Shown piece after piece: positions 54,660 through 62,176 of a stretch of 64,000 nt of DNA. The DNA is from Rhodospirillaceae bacterium. GTDB lineage: Bacteria; Pseudomonadota; Alphaproteobacteria; GCA-2731375. A program made the translations under genes and the position numbers. The notes beneath the pieces were generated by a model that worked only from the letters and a program-made list of their open reading frames with translations, ran no database searches and was not told where the DNA came from. Position 1 is the stretch's first letter, and the number at the start of each line of letters is the position of its first letter. Location: assembly GCA_018701215.1 (NCBI GenBank), contig JABIWH010000011.1, positions 62,001 through 126,000 on the forward strand. Direction: 5' to 3'.

Positions 54660-55104
54660 GATTTTGCCCTTCCCAGATATTAGAAGATATATAATTCACG
54701 ACGAATACAACCAAAAAGGATTATTATATTTTCTATTTCTACACGCAACTTTTTAATTATTAGATTTATACTTTTTCTTCTTTAAAAATTTTGCAAACCG
54801 GAAACTGGTGTCACAGTCGTTGTAGAGCCTTGTCCAATTTCGCGCCGATTTTAGTTCACGTCAGCGCACTCCCGCAAGAAAGGAGCCCCAACCACTATTG
54901 ACCGAATTCGGTAAACAACCCAATCTTCCTCAACAGAAATTCTGACCCTAATTTACTGATGATTGCTGCTTATCCGAAGCCTGCGTCAGGCTTCCCATTT
55001 CAGATAAACGTTTCGATCTCCGCATCCGAATAGAAATGGCGGACATAGTTAGAATTGTACTGCATGTGGAGGACCTGGGTCGGAAACTTCCAACCCACAA
55101 CCGA
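54660..55104. other. intergenic region with an AT-rich block and a hairpin
   Basis: No credible gene in 445 bp. Positions 54661-54800 are strikingly AT-rich compared with the surrounding G+C-rich DNA. GAAGCCTG/CAGGCTTC (54976-54994, 3-nt loop) is a perfect hairpin downstream of the ABC ATPase gene, lacking a T-run on either side. The rest carries no feature I can support. Confidence 0.6.
54976..54994. repeat. perfect 8-bp hairpin downstream of the ABC ATPase gene
   Basis: GAAGCCTG, loop CGT, CAGGCTTC. It lies 111 bp past the mlaF stop on the minus strand. Without a T-run it may stabilise the transcript end rather than terminate it. Confidence 0.5.
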
Positions 55105-55884
55105 TCAGGCCGCCGCCTGCTCCATCTTCCATTTATGGATGAAACGTTCGACGATGGCGTTGCCGGTAAGGGCGATTTCGTCCGGCGGGCCGGACCAGGC
55201 GACCTTGCCTTCGTGCAGCAACACGATTTGATCGGCGATTTTGATCGCGGTGTTGATATCGGAGGTGATGGATAGCGCCGTCGCACCCAGTTCGCGCACA
55301 TTGCGCACGATCAAACTGGCGATCACGTTGGACATGATCGGATCCAGGCCCGCGGTCGGTTCATCGAGCAGGATAATCTCCGGCTCGGAGGCGATGGCGC
55401 GGGCGATGCCGACACGTTTTTGCATGCCCCCCGACAGCTCGGACGGCAGCAAATCCGCCACCGCCGGTCCCAGACCGACCGAGCCCAGGCGTTTCACCGC
55501 CATTGCATGCGCCTCAGCCGCGTTTAGTTCCTTACGCTCCATTTGCCGGAAGGCGACGTTGCGCCAGACCGGCAAACTGTCGAACAGGGCGGATTGCTGA
55601 AACAGCATGCCGCAGCGGCCCAGCAGTTGAGCCCGCTCCCGCCCGCGCAGGCCCACCGTATCCTGGCCATCAATGCGGATCGAGCCGCTATCGGGATGCA
55701 CCAGGCCCATGATGCATTTCAAGGTCAGGGTCTTGCCGGAACCGGACTCGCCCAACAACACAACCGAGCCGCCATCAGGAATGGCAAAATCGATGCCGTC
55801 CAAAACCCGCTCCCCATCGAACGACTTGCACAAGCCTTCAACGGCAATCTTTGGCGCTGTTTTCTCGGCTACGGGATCGTTCAT
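55105..55884 (-). CDS. MlaF-like ABC transporter ATP-binding protein, lacking the switch histidine
   Basis: A 259-residue ATPase of the lipid-transport MlaF/Ttg2A group. Walker A is GESGSGKT (45-52), the signature LSGGMQKRVGIARAI (150-164), Walker B ILLDEPTAGLDP, and the D-loop is present. Oddity: the H-loop reads Ile-Thr-Ser208-Asp instead of Thr/Ser-His-Asp, so the switch histidine that helps ATP hydrolysis is missing. It starts 12 bp after the metallo-beta-lactamase-fold gene. No MlaE permease or MlaD MCE protein is encoded nearby, so its membrane partner must lie elsewhere or be lost. Confidence 0.88.
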   Translation of the reverse strand: MNDPVAEKTAPKIAVEGLCKSFDGERVLDGIDFAIPDGGSVVLLGESGSGKTLTLKCIMGLVHPDSGSIRIDGQDTVGLRGRERAQLLGRCGMLFQQSALFDSLPVWRNVAFRQMERKELNAAEAHAMAVKRLGSVGLGPAVADLLPSELSGGMQKRVGIARAIASEPEIILLDEPTAGLDPIMSNVIASLIVRNVRELGATALSITSDINTAIKIADQIVLLHEGKVAWSGPPDEIALTGNAIVERFIHKWKMEQAAA

Positions 55885-55896
55885 GATGCCTCTATC

Positions 55897-56808
55897 TCAG
55901 GCCGCCCGGTAGACCGTATCCGGGCCGGGCTCGCCATCGCAAAAGGCCCGGTCCGTGGCCACCATATGCACTAGGTGGGAGAGAACAGAACGCGCGGCGG
56001 CGGAATGTAGATGCTCGGGCACATCTTGGTACATAGCCTTGACCATGTCTGGGATACCGCCGATCTGCTGGCTTAAACACCGGGCGATCTGCTCCTCGCG
56101 TTCTTCCCGGTGCTTGATTAATTCGGTGACAAAGGCCTTTGGCTGTTCAATCCTGGGGCCGTGCGTGGGCCAATAGTGATCGTCCGAGCGCAGCAGCAGC
56201 TTTTTCAGGCTTTGCATATATTGACGCATGTCGCCATCGGGCGGCGAGACGATGGTGGTGGACCAGCCCATCACATGATCGCCCGTAAACAGCGCATTTT
56301 CCTCGCGCAAATGAAAACAGGTATGGTTCGAAGTATGGCCCGGTGTATGCACCGCCTGCAGCGACCAATGCTTGGTATCAAGGAGATCGGCATCGTTGGC
56401 CAGGCTGTCGGGCATATAGTCCGTGTCCGCGCCTTCGTCGGACGCCACACCGCCGCCGTCGGCTTTCTTAATACGGCCATGGCCGTGCGGGCCACAGCCC
56501 CAGATTTCAGCGTCCGTCTCCGCCTTCAACGGCGCCGCGCCCGGGGAATGGTCCCGATGGGTATGGGTGATGATGATATGGCTGACCGTTTCGCCCTTTA
56601 CAGCATCCAGAATGGCCTGAATATGAACCGGATCGTCGGGACCGGGGTCGATCACGCCGACCTGGCCCTGGCCGATGATATAGGTGCCGGTGCCGTGCAG
56701 GGTGAAGGATGATGGATTGGGCGCGATGACCCGGCGGATCATGGGCGAGATCTGATCGACCACGCCATACTCAAAGGTTACGTCTTTCTTGAACGGGATG
56801 TTGGCCAT
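55897..56808 (-). CDS. metallo-beta-lactamase-fold hydrolase (LACTB2-like)
   Basis: A 303-residue protein with the metal-binding THTHRDHS motif (HxHxDH), VHTPGHTSNHTCFHL, LFTGDHVMGW and a later His in YWPTHGPRI. A C-terminal helical region (REEREEQIARCL onward) resembles the winged-helix part of LACTB2-type hydrolases. It probably hydrolyses a thioester, lactone or nucleic acid; the substrate is unknown. It is first of a two-gene transcript with the ABC ATPase. Confidence 0.85.
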   Translation of the reverse strand: MANIPFKKDVTFEYGVVDQISPMIRRVIAPNPSSFTLHGTGTYIIGQGQVGVIDPGPDDPVHIQAILDAVKGETVSHIIITHTHRDHSPGAAPLKAETDAEIWGCGPHGHGRIKKADGGGVASDEGADTDYMPDSLANDADLLDTKHWSLQAVHTPGHTSNHTCFHLREENALFTGDHVMGWSTTIVSPPDGDMRQYMQSLKKLLLRSDDHYWPTHGPRIEQPKAFVTELIKHREEREEQIARCLSQQIGGIPDMVKAMYQDVPEHLHSAAARSVLSHLVHMVATDRAFCDGEPGPDTVYRAA

Positions 56809-56897
56809 CCATGGCCCTCCAGGATCTATTCCGGTGCGAAATATCAGCGAATCAGCCGACGACTTGTCACAGGATCACGAATACAAGCAGTATACAA

Positions 56898-56948
56898 ACT
56901 GGGGGATCAAGGATAATGCGCGCCAAGGGCGGCGCCCCGATCCCCAGT
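56898..56948. repeat. long imperfect stem-loop upstream of the methyltransferase gene
   Basis: ACTGGGGGATC pairs with GATCCCCAGT with one bulged G; inside it GCGCC pairs with GGCGC. No T-run follows. It lies 105 bp before the methyltransferase start and about 90 bp upstream of the divergent hydrolase gene. Confidence 0.4.
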
Positions 56949-57053
56949 AGCCGCATTATTGCCTAAATCAAGGCACGATACCATGATGGCGGCCACACTG
57001 GTGCTGCTGCAATTCCTTGCCTATGGCAACGCCATTGGCTATGCACCAAGACC

Positions 57054-57758
57054 ATGCAGACTGGCGACAAACCAAGCGGCGACGCTGATAGCTTATCCCC
57101 ACAGCCCGAATACGTCGAACCAGGCGCCCGACGGGCCGAATGGTTCCGCTATTATTCCGACAAACGGATCGGCCAGCAATGGTTCCAACTGCACCTACTT
57201 GATGGTCTGGAGGTACAATCGGTCTTGGAAGTGGGTCCCAACCTGGGCTTGGTCACGGCTCTGCTGGCCAACGCCGGCTTTGACGTCACGACCTTTGATA
57301 TGCTGTCCAGCCAGGACCCGCGCGCCGACGTCAAACATATCCAGGGCGAGTTGACCGCCATCGATAGCGGCAGCCTCTCGGGCTACGACGCCATTCTGTG
57401 CTGCGAGACCCTGGAACATCTGCCCTGGGATCAGGTGCAAGGGGTATTGGCCAAATTTGACGCCGCCGGGCCGAAATATCTGGTGATCTCGGTACCCTAC
57501 ATGGGCTTTCAGATCGATTGGCGGCTGTATCTGAACAGGCTCACCTGGCGGAGCAAGTTGTCCTTCAAGAAGCTAAATTTTCTGCGCCGTTTCCGGATCG
57601 ACCAAACAGACCCCTGGGGCCATAAGTGGGAGGCTGGCTATCGCGGTCATTCCCTGGCCGCGTTGGAGGCCAAAATCGGCGCGGCGGGCTGGCAAATCGA
57701 ACGGCGCGACTTCACCTCGCCCACGCGCTCGGTTTTCTACCTGCTCAGCCCGAAATAG
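57054..57758 (+). CDS. class I SAM-dependent methyltransferase
   Basis: A 234-residue enzyme. The SAM-binding motif I is SVLEVGPNLGLVTALLANAG (62-81), followed by FDVTTFDM, DAILCCETLEHLPW and LVISVPYMGF. It lacks membrane segments and recognisable substrate domains. The N-terminal 30 residues are Pro/Ser-rich. The Shine-Dalgarno before 57054 is weak, so the true start could be slightly downstream. The substrate is unknown. Confidence 0.8.
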   Translation: MQTGDKPSGDADSLSPQPEYVEPGARRAEWFRYYSDKRIGQQWFQLHLLDGLEVQSVLEVGPNLGLVTALLANAGFDVTTFDMLSSQDPRADVKHIQGELTAIDSGSLSGYDAILCCETLEHLPWDQVQGVLAKFDAAGPKYLVISVPYMGFQIDWRLYLNRLTWRSKLSFKKLNFLRRFRIDQTDPWGHKWEAGYRGHSLAALEAKIGAAGWQIERRDFTSPTRSVFYLLSPK

Positions 57759-57842
57759 GCCGGCAGCCACCGCCGCATTCTTGCTATCATGATCGCCACA
57801 CACGGGCCCGTAATTGAGCCCGCAACGGGGACTTTGGCGACA

Positions 57843-58091
57843 ATGCGCATATACCGCAACGATATCTGGCGACGCTTGGGTGGCGCCCTGGTCGGCATCG
57901 GGCTCTCGGCATTTGGCATCTACAGCCTGACAATGGTGGCCCAGGCCCCCGACGCCACCTTGGCCGACCGCGCCTGGTGGTGGGGCATTACCCTGAACAT
58001 AGCAGGTGTCGCCGCGTTTCTGCTCTCATGGCTGGCCCCGGACCTCTCCGGCATCTGGTGCCGCTCGCCCCGTTTCCGGCCAAAGAAATAG
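57843..58091 (+). CDS. small two-helix membrane protein
   Basis: An 82-residue protein with hydrophobic helices at about 14-32 and 46-65 and a basic C-terminus (CRSPRFRPKK). I do not recognise it. It sits between a methyltransferase and a thioesterase gene on the same strand. The start at 57843 places the first helix about 13 residues from the N-terminus; an ATG at 57789 would add 18 residues. Confidence 0.5.
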   Translation: MRIYRNDIWRRLGGALVGIGLSAFGIYSLTMVAQAPDATLADRAWWWGITLNIAGVAAFLLSWLAPDLSGIWCRSPRFRPKK

Positions 58092-58174
58092 AAGCGCATT
58101 TTCATTTGGCGCTTTCATCCCCCTCCGCGCTATACCCCTAGGCAACAATTTTTGATCCACGAGGAAACATTGTC

Positions 58175-58609
58175 ATGAGTGCGTATACCCCGGAAAAAAT
58201 CGCGGCCATGCAGGCGCGGATGTTGGGCAAGGGCTTTGGCGAGGTGCTTGGCGCCAAGATCGAGGCGATGGAGGAAGGTTACTGCCGCATGCTGCTGCCC
58301 TGGCGCGAGGACTTGTCGCGCGGCGATGACCGGTTCCATGGCGGTGTGATCGCGGCCCTGATCGACAAGGCGGGCACCGCCGCTGCCTGGTCCTATCTCG
58401 ATATTCCCGAAGGGACCCTGGGCGCCACGGTGGGGATGAACGTCAATTTCCTCGCCGCCGCCTGGAGCGACATGGTGGCCGAGGCGCGCACGGTGCGGCG
58501 CGGCGGCTCCATCGTGGTAATCGATATTGACGTCAAGGGTGTCGAAAACGGCGAAATCTTCGCCAAGGGCATGGTGACGTACAAACTGTCCCGGCCAAGG
58601 AACGCTTGA
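58175..58609 (+). CDS. PaaI-family hotdog-fold thioesterase
   Basis: A 144-residue single hotdog domain. HGGVIAALIDKAGTAAAW is the catalytic/helix region of the PaaI/YbgC group (His-Gly-Gly, Asp); NVNFLAAAWSDMVAEARTVRRG completes the fold. It should hydrolyse an acyl- or aryl-CoA thioester. GAGGAA lies 9 bp before the ATG. The neighbouring genes do not reveal the substrate. Confidence 0.88.
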   Translation: MSAYTPEKIAAMQARMLGKGFGEVLGAKIEAMEEGYCRMLLPWREDLSRGDDRFHGGVIAALIDKAGTAAAWSYLDIPEGTLGATVGMNVNFLAAAWSDMVAEARTVRRGGSIVVIDIDVKGVENGEIFAKGMVTYKLSRPRNA

Positions 58610-58646
58610 TTTTATACTTTAACTAATTATCTCAACTCGTTGGGTT

Positions 58647-59669
58647 TTATATCAATCCAGCCAAGGGCGATGACGGATCGGCATACATTTTCTTGGGCAT
58701 GCGCCCAGCCAGATAGGAATCCCGCCCGGCCTTGACCGCGTACTTCATCGCGCGCGCCATGCGGATCGGGTCCTTGGCCTCGGCAATCGCCGTGTTCATC
58801 AAGACGCCGGCGCAGCCCAACTCCATGGCCACGGTGGCGTCCGAGGCGGTACCCACGCCGGCATCCACAATGACCGGCACCTTGGCGTTTTCGATAATGA
58901 CCCGGATATTGACCGGGTTCTGCACGCCCAGGCCGGAACCGATCGGTGCCCCAAGCGGCATGATGGCGCAACAGCCGATCTCCTCCAATACCCGGGCCTG
59001 GATCGGATCATCGGAGCAGTAGACCATCACCTCGAATCCCTCCTTGATCAACAATTCCGCCGCACGGATCGTTTCGGGCATGTTTGGATACAGGGTTTGT
59101 TGATCACCCAGTACTTCCAGCTTAACCAGATCCCAACCGCCGGCTTCCCGCGCCAGGCGCAGGGTGCGGACCGCGTCTTCGCCGGTGAAACAGCCCGCCG
59201 TGTTGGGCAGGTAGAGGTATTTCTTGGGATCGATATGATCCACCAGCATTTCCTTGTCCGGGTCCGTGACGTTGACCCGGCGCACGGCGACAGTGACGAT
59301 CTCGGCGCCGGCGGCCTCTACCGCACGGCGGTTTTCGTCGTAGGATTTGTACTTGCCAGTGCCCACGATCAGGCGCGATTTCAGCTTCCGCCCCGCGACC
59401 ATCCAGCCGTCATCGACCGAATCGTCAACCCCGTCGCCCGCAGCGTCGCCCCCATCATCACCTGTGGCATCACCACCGCCGATGAAATGTACGATTTCCA
59501 AGCGGTCACCGTCCGAGACCATGGTCTGTTCGTACGCGGAGCGGGGCACGATTTCCAGGTTATGCTCCAACGCGATCTTGCGCGCGTCCAACCCTAGGTC
59601 GGCCAGCAACGCGGCGACGGTCAGAGAGGCGGGAATTTCCCGATTTTCGCCATTAATAACAACGCGCAT
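58647..59669 (-). CDS. thiG: ThiS-ThiG fusion: sulfur carrier plus thiazole synthase
   Basis: A 340-residue fused protein. Residues 1-66 are ThiS, a ubiquitin-like carrier ending in Gly-Gly-Gly (64-66). Residues 67-90 are an Asp/Gly linker. Residues 90-340 are ThiG, with LIVGTGKYKSYDENR, the Schiff-base Lys in VKLEVLGD, IMPLGAPIGSGLGVQN and VDAGVGTASDA. It forms the thiazole phosphate of thiamine from DXP, dehydroglycine and sulfur. Oddity: free ThiS needs a C-terminal Gly-Gly for thiocarboxylation; here it is internal. No other thi genes are in the window. Confidence 0.9.
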   Translation of the reverse strand: MRVVINGENREIPASLTVAALLADLGLDARKIALEHNLEIVPRSAYEQTMVSDGDRLEIVHFIGGGDATGDDGGDAAGDGVDDSVDDGWMVAGRKLKSRLIVGTGKYKSYDENRRAVEAAGAEIVTVAVRRVNVTDPDKEMLVDHIDPKKYLYLPNTAGCFTGEDAVRTLRLAREAGGWDLVKLEVLGDQQTLYPNMPETIRAAELLIKEGFEVMVYCSDDPIQARVLEEIGCCAIMPLGAPIGSGLGVQNPVNIRVIIENAKVPVIVDAGVGTASDATVAMELGCAGVLMNTAIAEAKDPIRMARAMKYAVKAGRDSYLAGRMPKKMYADPSSPLAGLI

Positions 59670-59707
59670 TGAGCGTTCCTTGCTTGATAGATTTGCTTGT
59701 TAATCGC

Positions 59708-59727
59708 AAATTGAACATTCAATTTGG
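59708..59727. promoter_or_regulatory. palindrome upstream of the thiSG fusion gene
   Basis: CAAATTGAA and TTCAATTTG are perfect 9-bp arms around a CA spacer, 39 bp upstream of the thiSG start. This is typical spacing for a dimeric regulator site. No TPP-riboswitch consensus is visible in the same gap. Confidence 0.5.
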
Positions 59728-59873
59728 ATTATGGGGAGGAAGCACGAAGCTTTCAACCAGGGCTCACGAAAAAGCCGCCGCCTTGGTGATATTTGTGCCT
59801 TTGCTCACTGGCTTCCCTACCCGTTAGCGTGGGAGTATAAGGGTGGCGGTCTCCTTGTCATTGGTGAATTTTC

Positions 59874-60311
59874 ATGCCCGCAAAAATACTGGTCCTCAAC
59901 GGCCCCAATCTGAACATGCTGGGCACCCGCGAGCCGTCGGTTTATGGCCACGAAACCCTGGCCGATGTGAACGCCCTGATCCAGGCACGGGCGGCGGAAC
60001 TTGGTGTCAGCGTCGATTGCCGGCAAAGCAATAGCGAAGGCGAGTTGGTAACCTGGATTCAACAAGCCAGGGGTGAGTGTACGGCGATGATCATCAATGC
60101 CGGGGCCTATTCCCACACTTCGATCGCCATTCCCGACGCCCTGCGTGCCGCCGAACTGCCGGTATACGAGGTACATCTGTCGAATATCTACCAGCGGGAA
60201 AGCTTCCGCCATCACTCTTACATCTCCGCCGTCGCCATCGCCGTACTTTGCGGCCTGGGACCCGATGGTTATTTATATGCCCTGACAGCGGCGGCAAAAG
60301 CCGCTGATTAG
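59874..60311 (+). CDS. aroQ: 3-dehydroquinate dehydratase, type II
   Basis: A 145-residue enzyme converting 3-dehydroquinate to 3-dehydroshikimate in the shikimate pathway. LVLNGPNLNMLGTREPSVYG, IINAGAYSHTSIAIPDAL and the catalytic His in EVHLSNIYQRESFRHHSY are conserved. It is the first gene before accB-accC, a common alphaproteobacterial order (aroQ-accB-accC), with 21 bp to accB. Confidence 0.96.
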   Translation: MPAKILVLNGPNLNMLGTREPSVYGHETLADVNALIQARAAELGVSVDCRQSNSEGELVTWIQQARGECTAMIINAGAYSHTSIAIPDALRAAELPVYEVHLSNIYQRESFRHHSYISAVAIAVLCGLGPDGYLYALTAAAKAAD

Positions 60312-60332
60312 TGCGAAAAAAGGCAAATTAGC

Positions 60333-60800
60333 ATGACGAAAACAGAGGTCGATAAAGACCTGATCCGCGAACTGGCCGCCTTGATGGAGGAGACCGGATT
60401 AAGCGAGATCGAGATTGAGAACGATGACGACCGCATGCGCCTGGTCCGCGCCGGGACGGCACCGGCGGCCACGGTCGCCATTCCCGCCGCCGCTGCCGCC
60501 GCAGCCGCCCCAACGCCCGCCGCTGCCGCCGCGCCAGCCGCAGGGGAAGGTGATTTGTCGGGCCATCCGGGCGCCGTTGTCTCGCCCATTGTGGGCACCG
60601 CCTATAATGCGCCCTCGCCCGATGATGCGCCCTTTGTGCAGATCGGCGATAAAGTCACCGCTGGCCAAACCATCTTGGTCATAGAGGCCATGAAAACCTT
60701 CAACGAGATCCCCTCGCCCCACGGCGGCACCGTGCGCCAGATCCTGTTCGAGAACGCCTCGCCCATCGAATACGGCGATGTTCTGATGATTATTGACTGA
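60333..60800 (+). CDS. accB: acetyl-CoA carboxylase biotin carboxyl carrier protein
   Basis: A 155-residue protein. The C-terminal biotinyl domain has the attachment site VIEAMKTFNEI (Lys121). An Ala/Pro-rich flexible linker (about 43-70) and an N-terminal region follow the standard layout. It shuttles carboxybiotin for fatty-acid synthesis. The accC start is 8 bp past its stop. Confidence 0.97.
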   Translation: MTKTEVDKDLIRELAALMEETGLSEIEIENDDDRMRLVRAGTAPAATVAIPAAAAAAAAPTPAAAAAPAAGEGDLSGHPGAVVSPIVGTAYNAPSPDDAPFVQIGDKVTAGQTILVIEAMKTFNEIPSPHGGTVRQILFENASPIEYGDVLMIID

Positions 60801-60807
60801 CGGCATC

Positions 60808-62151
60808 ATGTTCGAAAAGGTTCTTATCGCCAATCGCGGGGAAATCGCCCTTCGCCTGCACCGGGCCTGCCGGGAAATGGGCATCCGCACCGTGGCGGTG
60901 CATTCCACCGCCGACACTGACGCCATGCACGTACGTCTGGCCGATGAAAGCGTCTGTATCGGGCCACCGCCGGCAATGGAAAGCTATCTCAACATGCCGT
61001 CGATTTTAGCGGCCGCCGAGATTACCGGCAGCGAAGGCATTCACCCCGGCTATGGCTTCCTCTCCGAGAACGCGGATTTCGCCAATATTGTCGAGGAACA
61101 CGGCTATACTTTCATCGGCCCCAGTGCCGAGCATATCCGCACCATGGGCGATAAAATAACGGCAAAACAAACGGTTAGGGAACTAGGGATCCCGGTCGTA
61201 CCAGGTAGTGATGGCGCTGTGAATGATGCCGACGAGGCCCGGGCCCTGGCCGATGACATCGGCTATCCGGTATTGATCAAGGCCGCCTCGGGTGGTGGAG
61301 GCCGGGGCATGAAACTGGTCCGCCAGGCTGCTGAATTCGAGACCGCCCTGGCGGCCGCGAAGACAGAAAGCAAGGCTGCCTTCAACGACGATGCGGTCTA
61401 TATCGAAAAGTATCTCGAACGGCCCCGCCATATCGAGGTTCAAGTGATCGGCGATGGCACGGGCAAGGTGGTGCATTTGGGCGAGCGGGATTGCTCGTTA
61501 CAGCGCAATAATCAAAAAGTTCTGGAGGAGGCGCCTTCTCCGGCCCTGAACGATGCCGCCCGCAAGAAGATCGGCCAGACCGTGGTCGATGCCCTGTCCA
61601 GGATCAATTACACCTCGTTGGGAACCGTGGAGTTCCTGTATGAGGATGGTGAATTCTATTTCATTGAAATGAACACCCGCCTACAGGTGGAGCATCCAAT
61701 TACCGAGGCCATTACCGGCATCGATTTGGTGCGCGAACAGATCCGCATCGCCGCCGGCGCGCCGTTATCCTTTTCCCAGGAAGATATCCGCTTTTCCGGC
61801 CATGCCATCGAATGCCGGGTCAACGCCGAGCACCCCACGACATTTGTCCCCTCGCCCGGCATTGTTGGTGATTTCCATGCCCCGGGCGGTTTGGGCGTGC
61901 GGGTAGACTCGGCACTTTACGCCGGCTACCGCATCCCCCCCAATTATGACAGCCTGATCGCCAAGCTGGTCGTGCATGGCAGCAACCGCAACGATTGCCT
62001 GATGCGCCTGAACCGCGCCCTGGGCGAATTCGTCGTCGGCGGTATCGAGGTCAATATCCCCCTGCATGAACAGATGATCCAGCAACAGGACTTCATCGAC
62101 GGCGACTATCATATCCATTGGCTGGAAGAATTTCTCGGCCGCCATAACTGA
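60808..62151 (+). CDS. accC: acetyl-CoA carboxylase biotin carboxylase subunit
   Basis: A 447-residue ATP-grasp enzyme. VLIANRGEIALRLHRACREM at the N-terminus, GYPVLIKAASGGGGRGMKLV, YIEKYLERPRHIEVQV, SLQRNNQKVLEEAPSP and FIEMNTRLQVEHPITE are all present. It carboxylates biotin on AccB using bicarbonate and ATP. I chose ATG 60808; an in-frame extension overlaps accB. Confidence 0.97.
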   Translation: MFEKVLIANRGEIALRLHRACREMGIRTVAVHSTADTDAMHVRLADESVCIGPPPAMESYLNMPSILAAAEITGSEGIHPGYGFLSENADFANIVEEHGYTFIGPSAEHIRTMGDKITAKQTVRELGIPVVPGSDGAVNDADEARALADDIGYPVLIKAASGGGGRGMKLVRQAAEFETALAAAKTESKAAFNDDAVYIEKYLERPRHIEVQVIGDGTGKVVHLGERDCSLQRNNQKVLEEAPSPALNDAARKKIGQTVVDALSRINYTSLGTVEFLYEDGEFYFIEMNTRLQVEHPITEAITGIDLVREQIRIAAGAPLSFSQEDIRFSGHAIECRVNAEHPTTFVPSPGIVGDFHAPGGLGVRVDSALYAGYRIPPNYDSLIAKLVVHGSNRNDCLMRLNRALGEFVVGGIEVNIPLHEQMIQQQDFIDGDYHIHWLEEFLGRHN

Positions 62152-62176
62152 TCGTAAACAATAGGGAATTGTCATC

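Noticed and set aside
59670..59873. TPP riboswitch expected upstream of the thiazole gene
   Set aside because: I looked on both strands for the CUGAGA and ACCUGAU-type consensus and saw neither.
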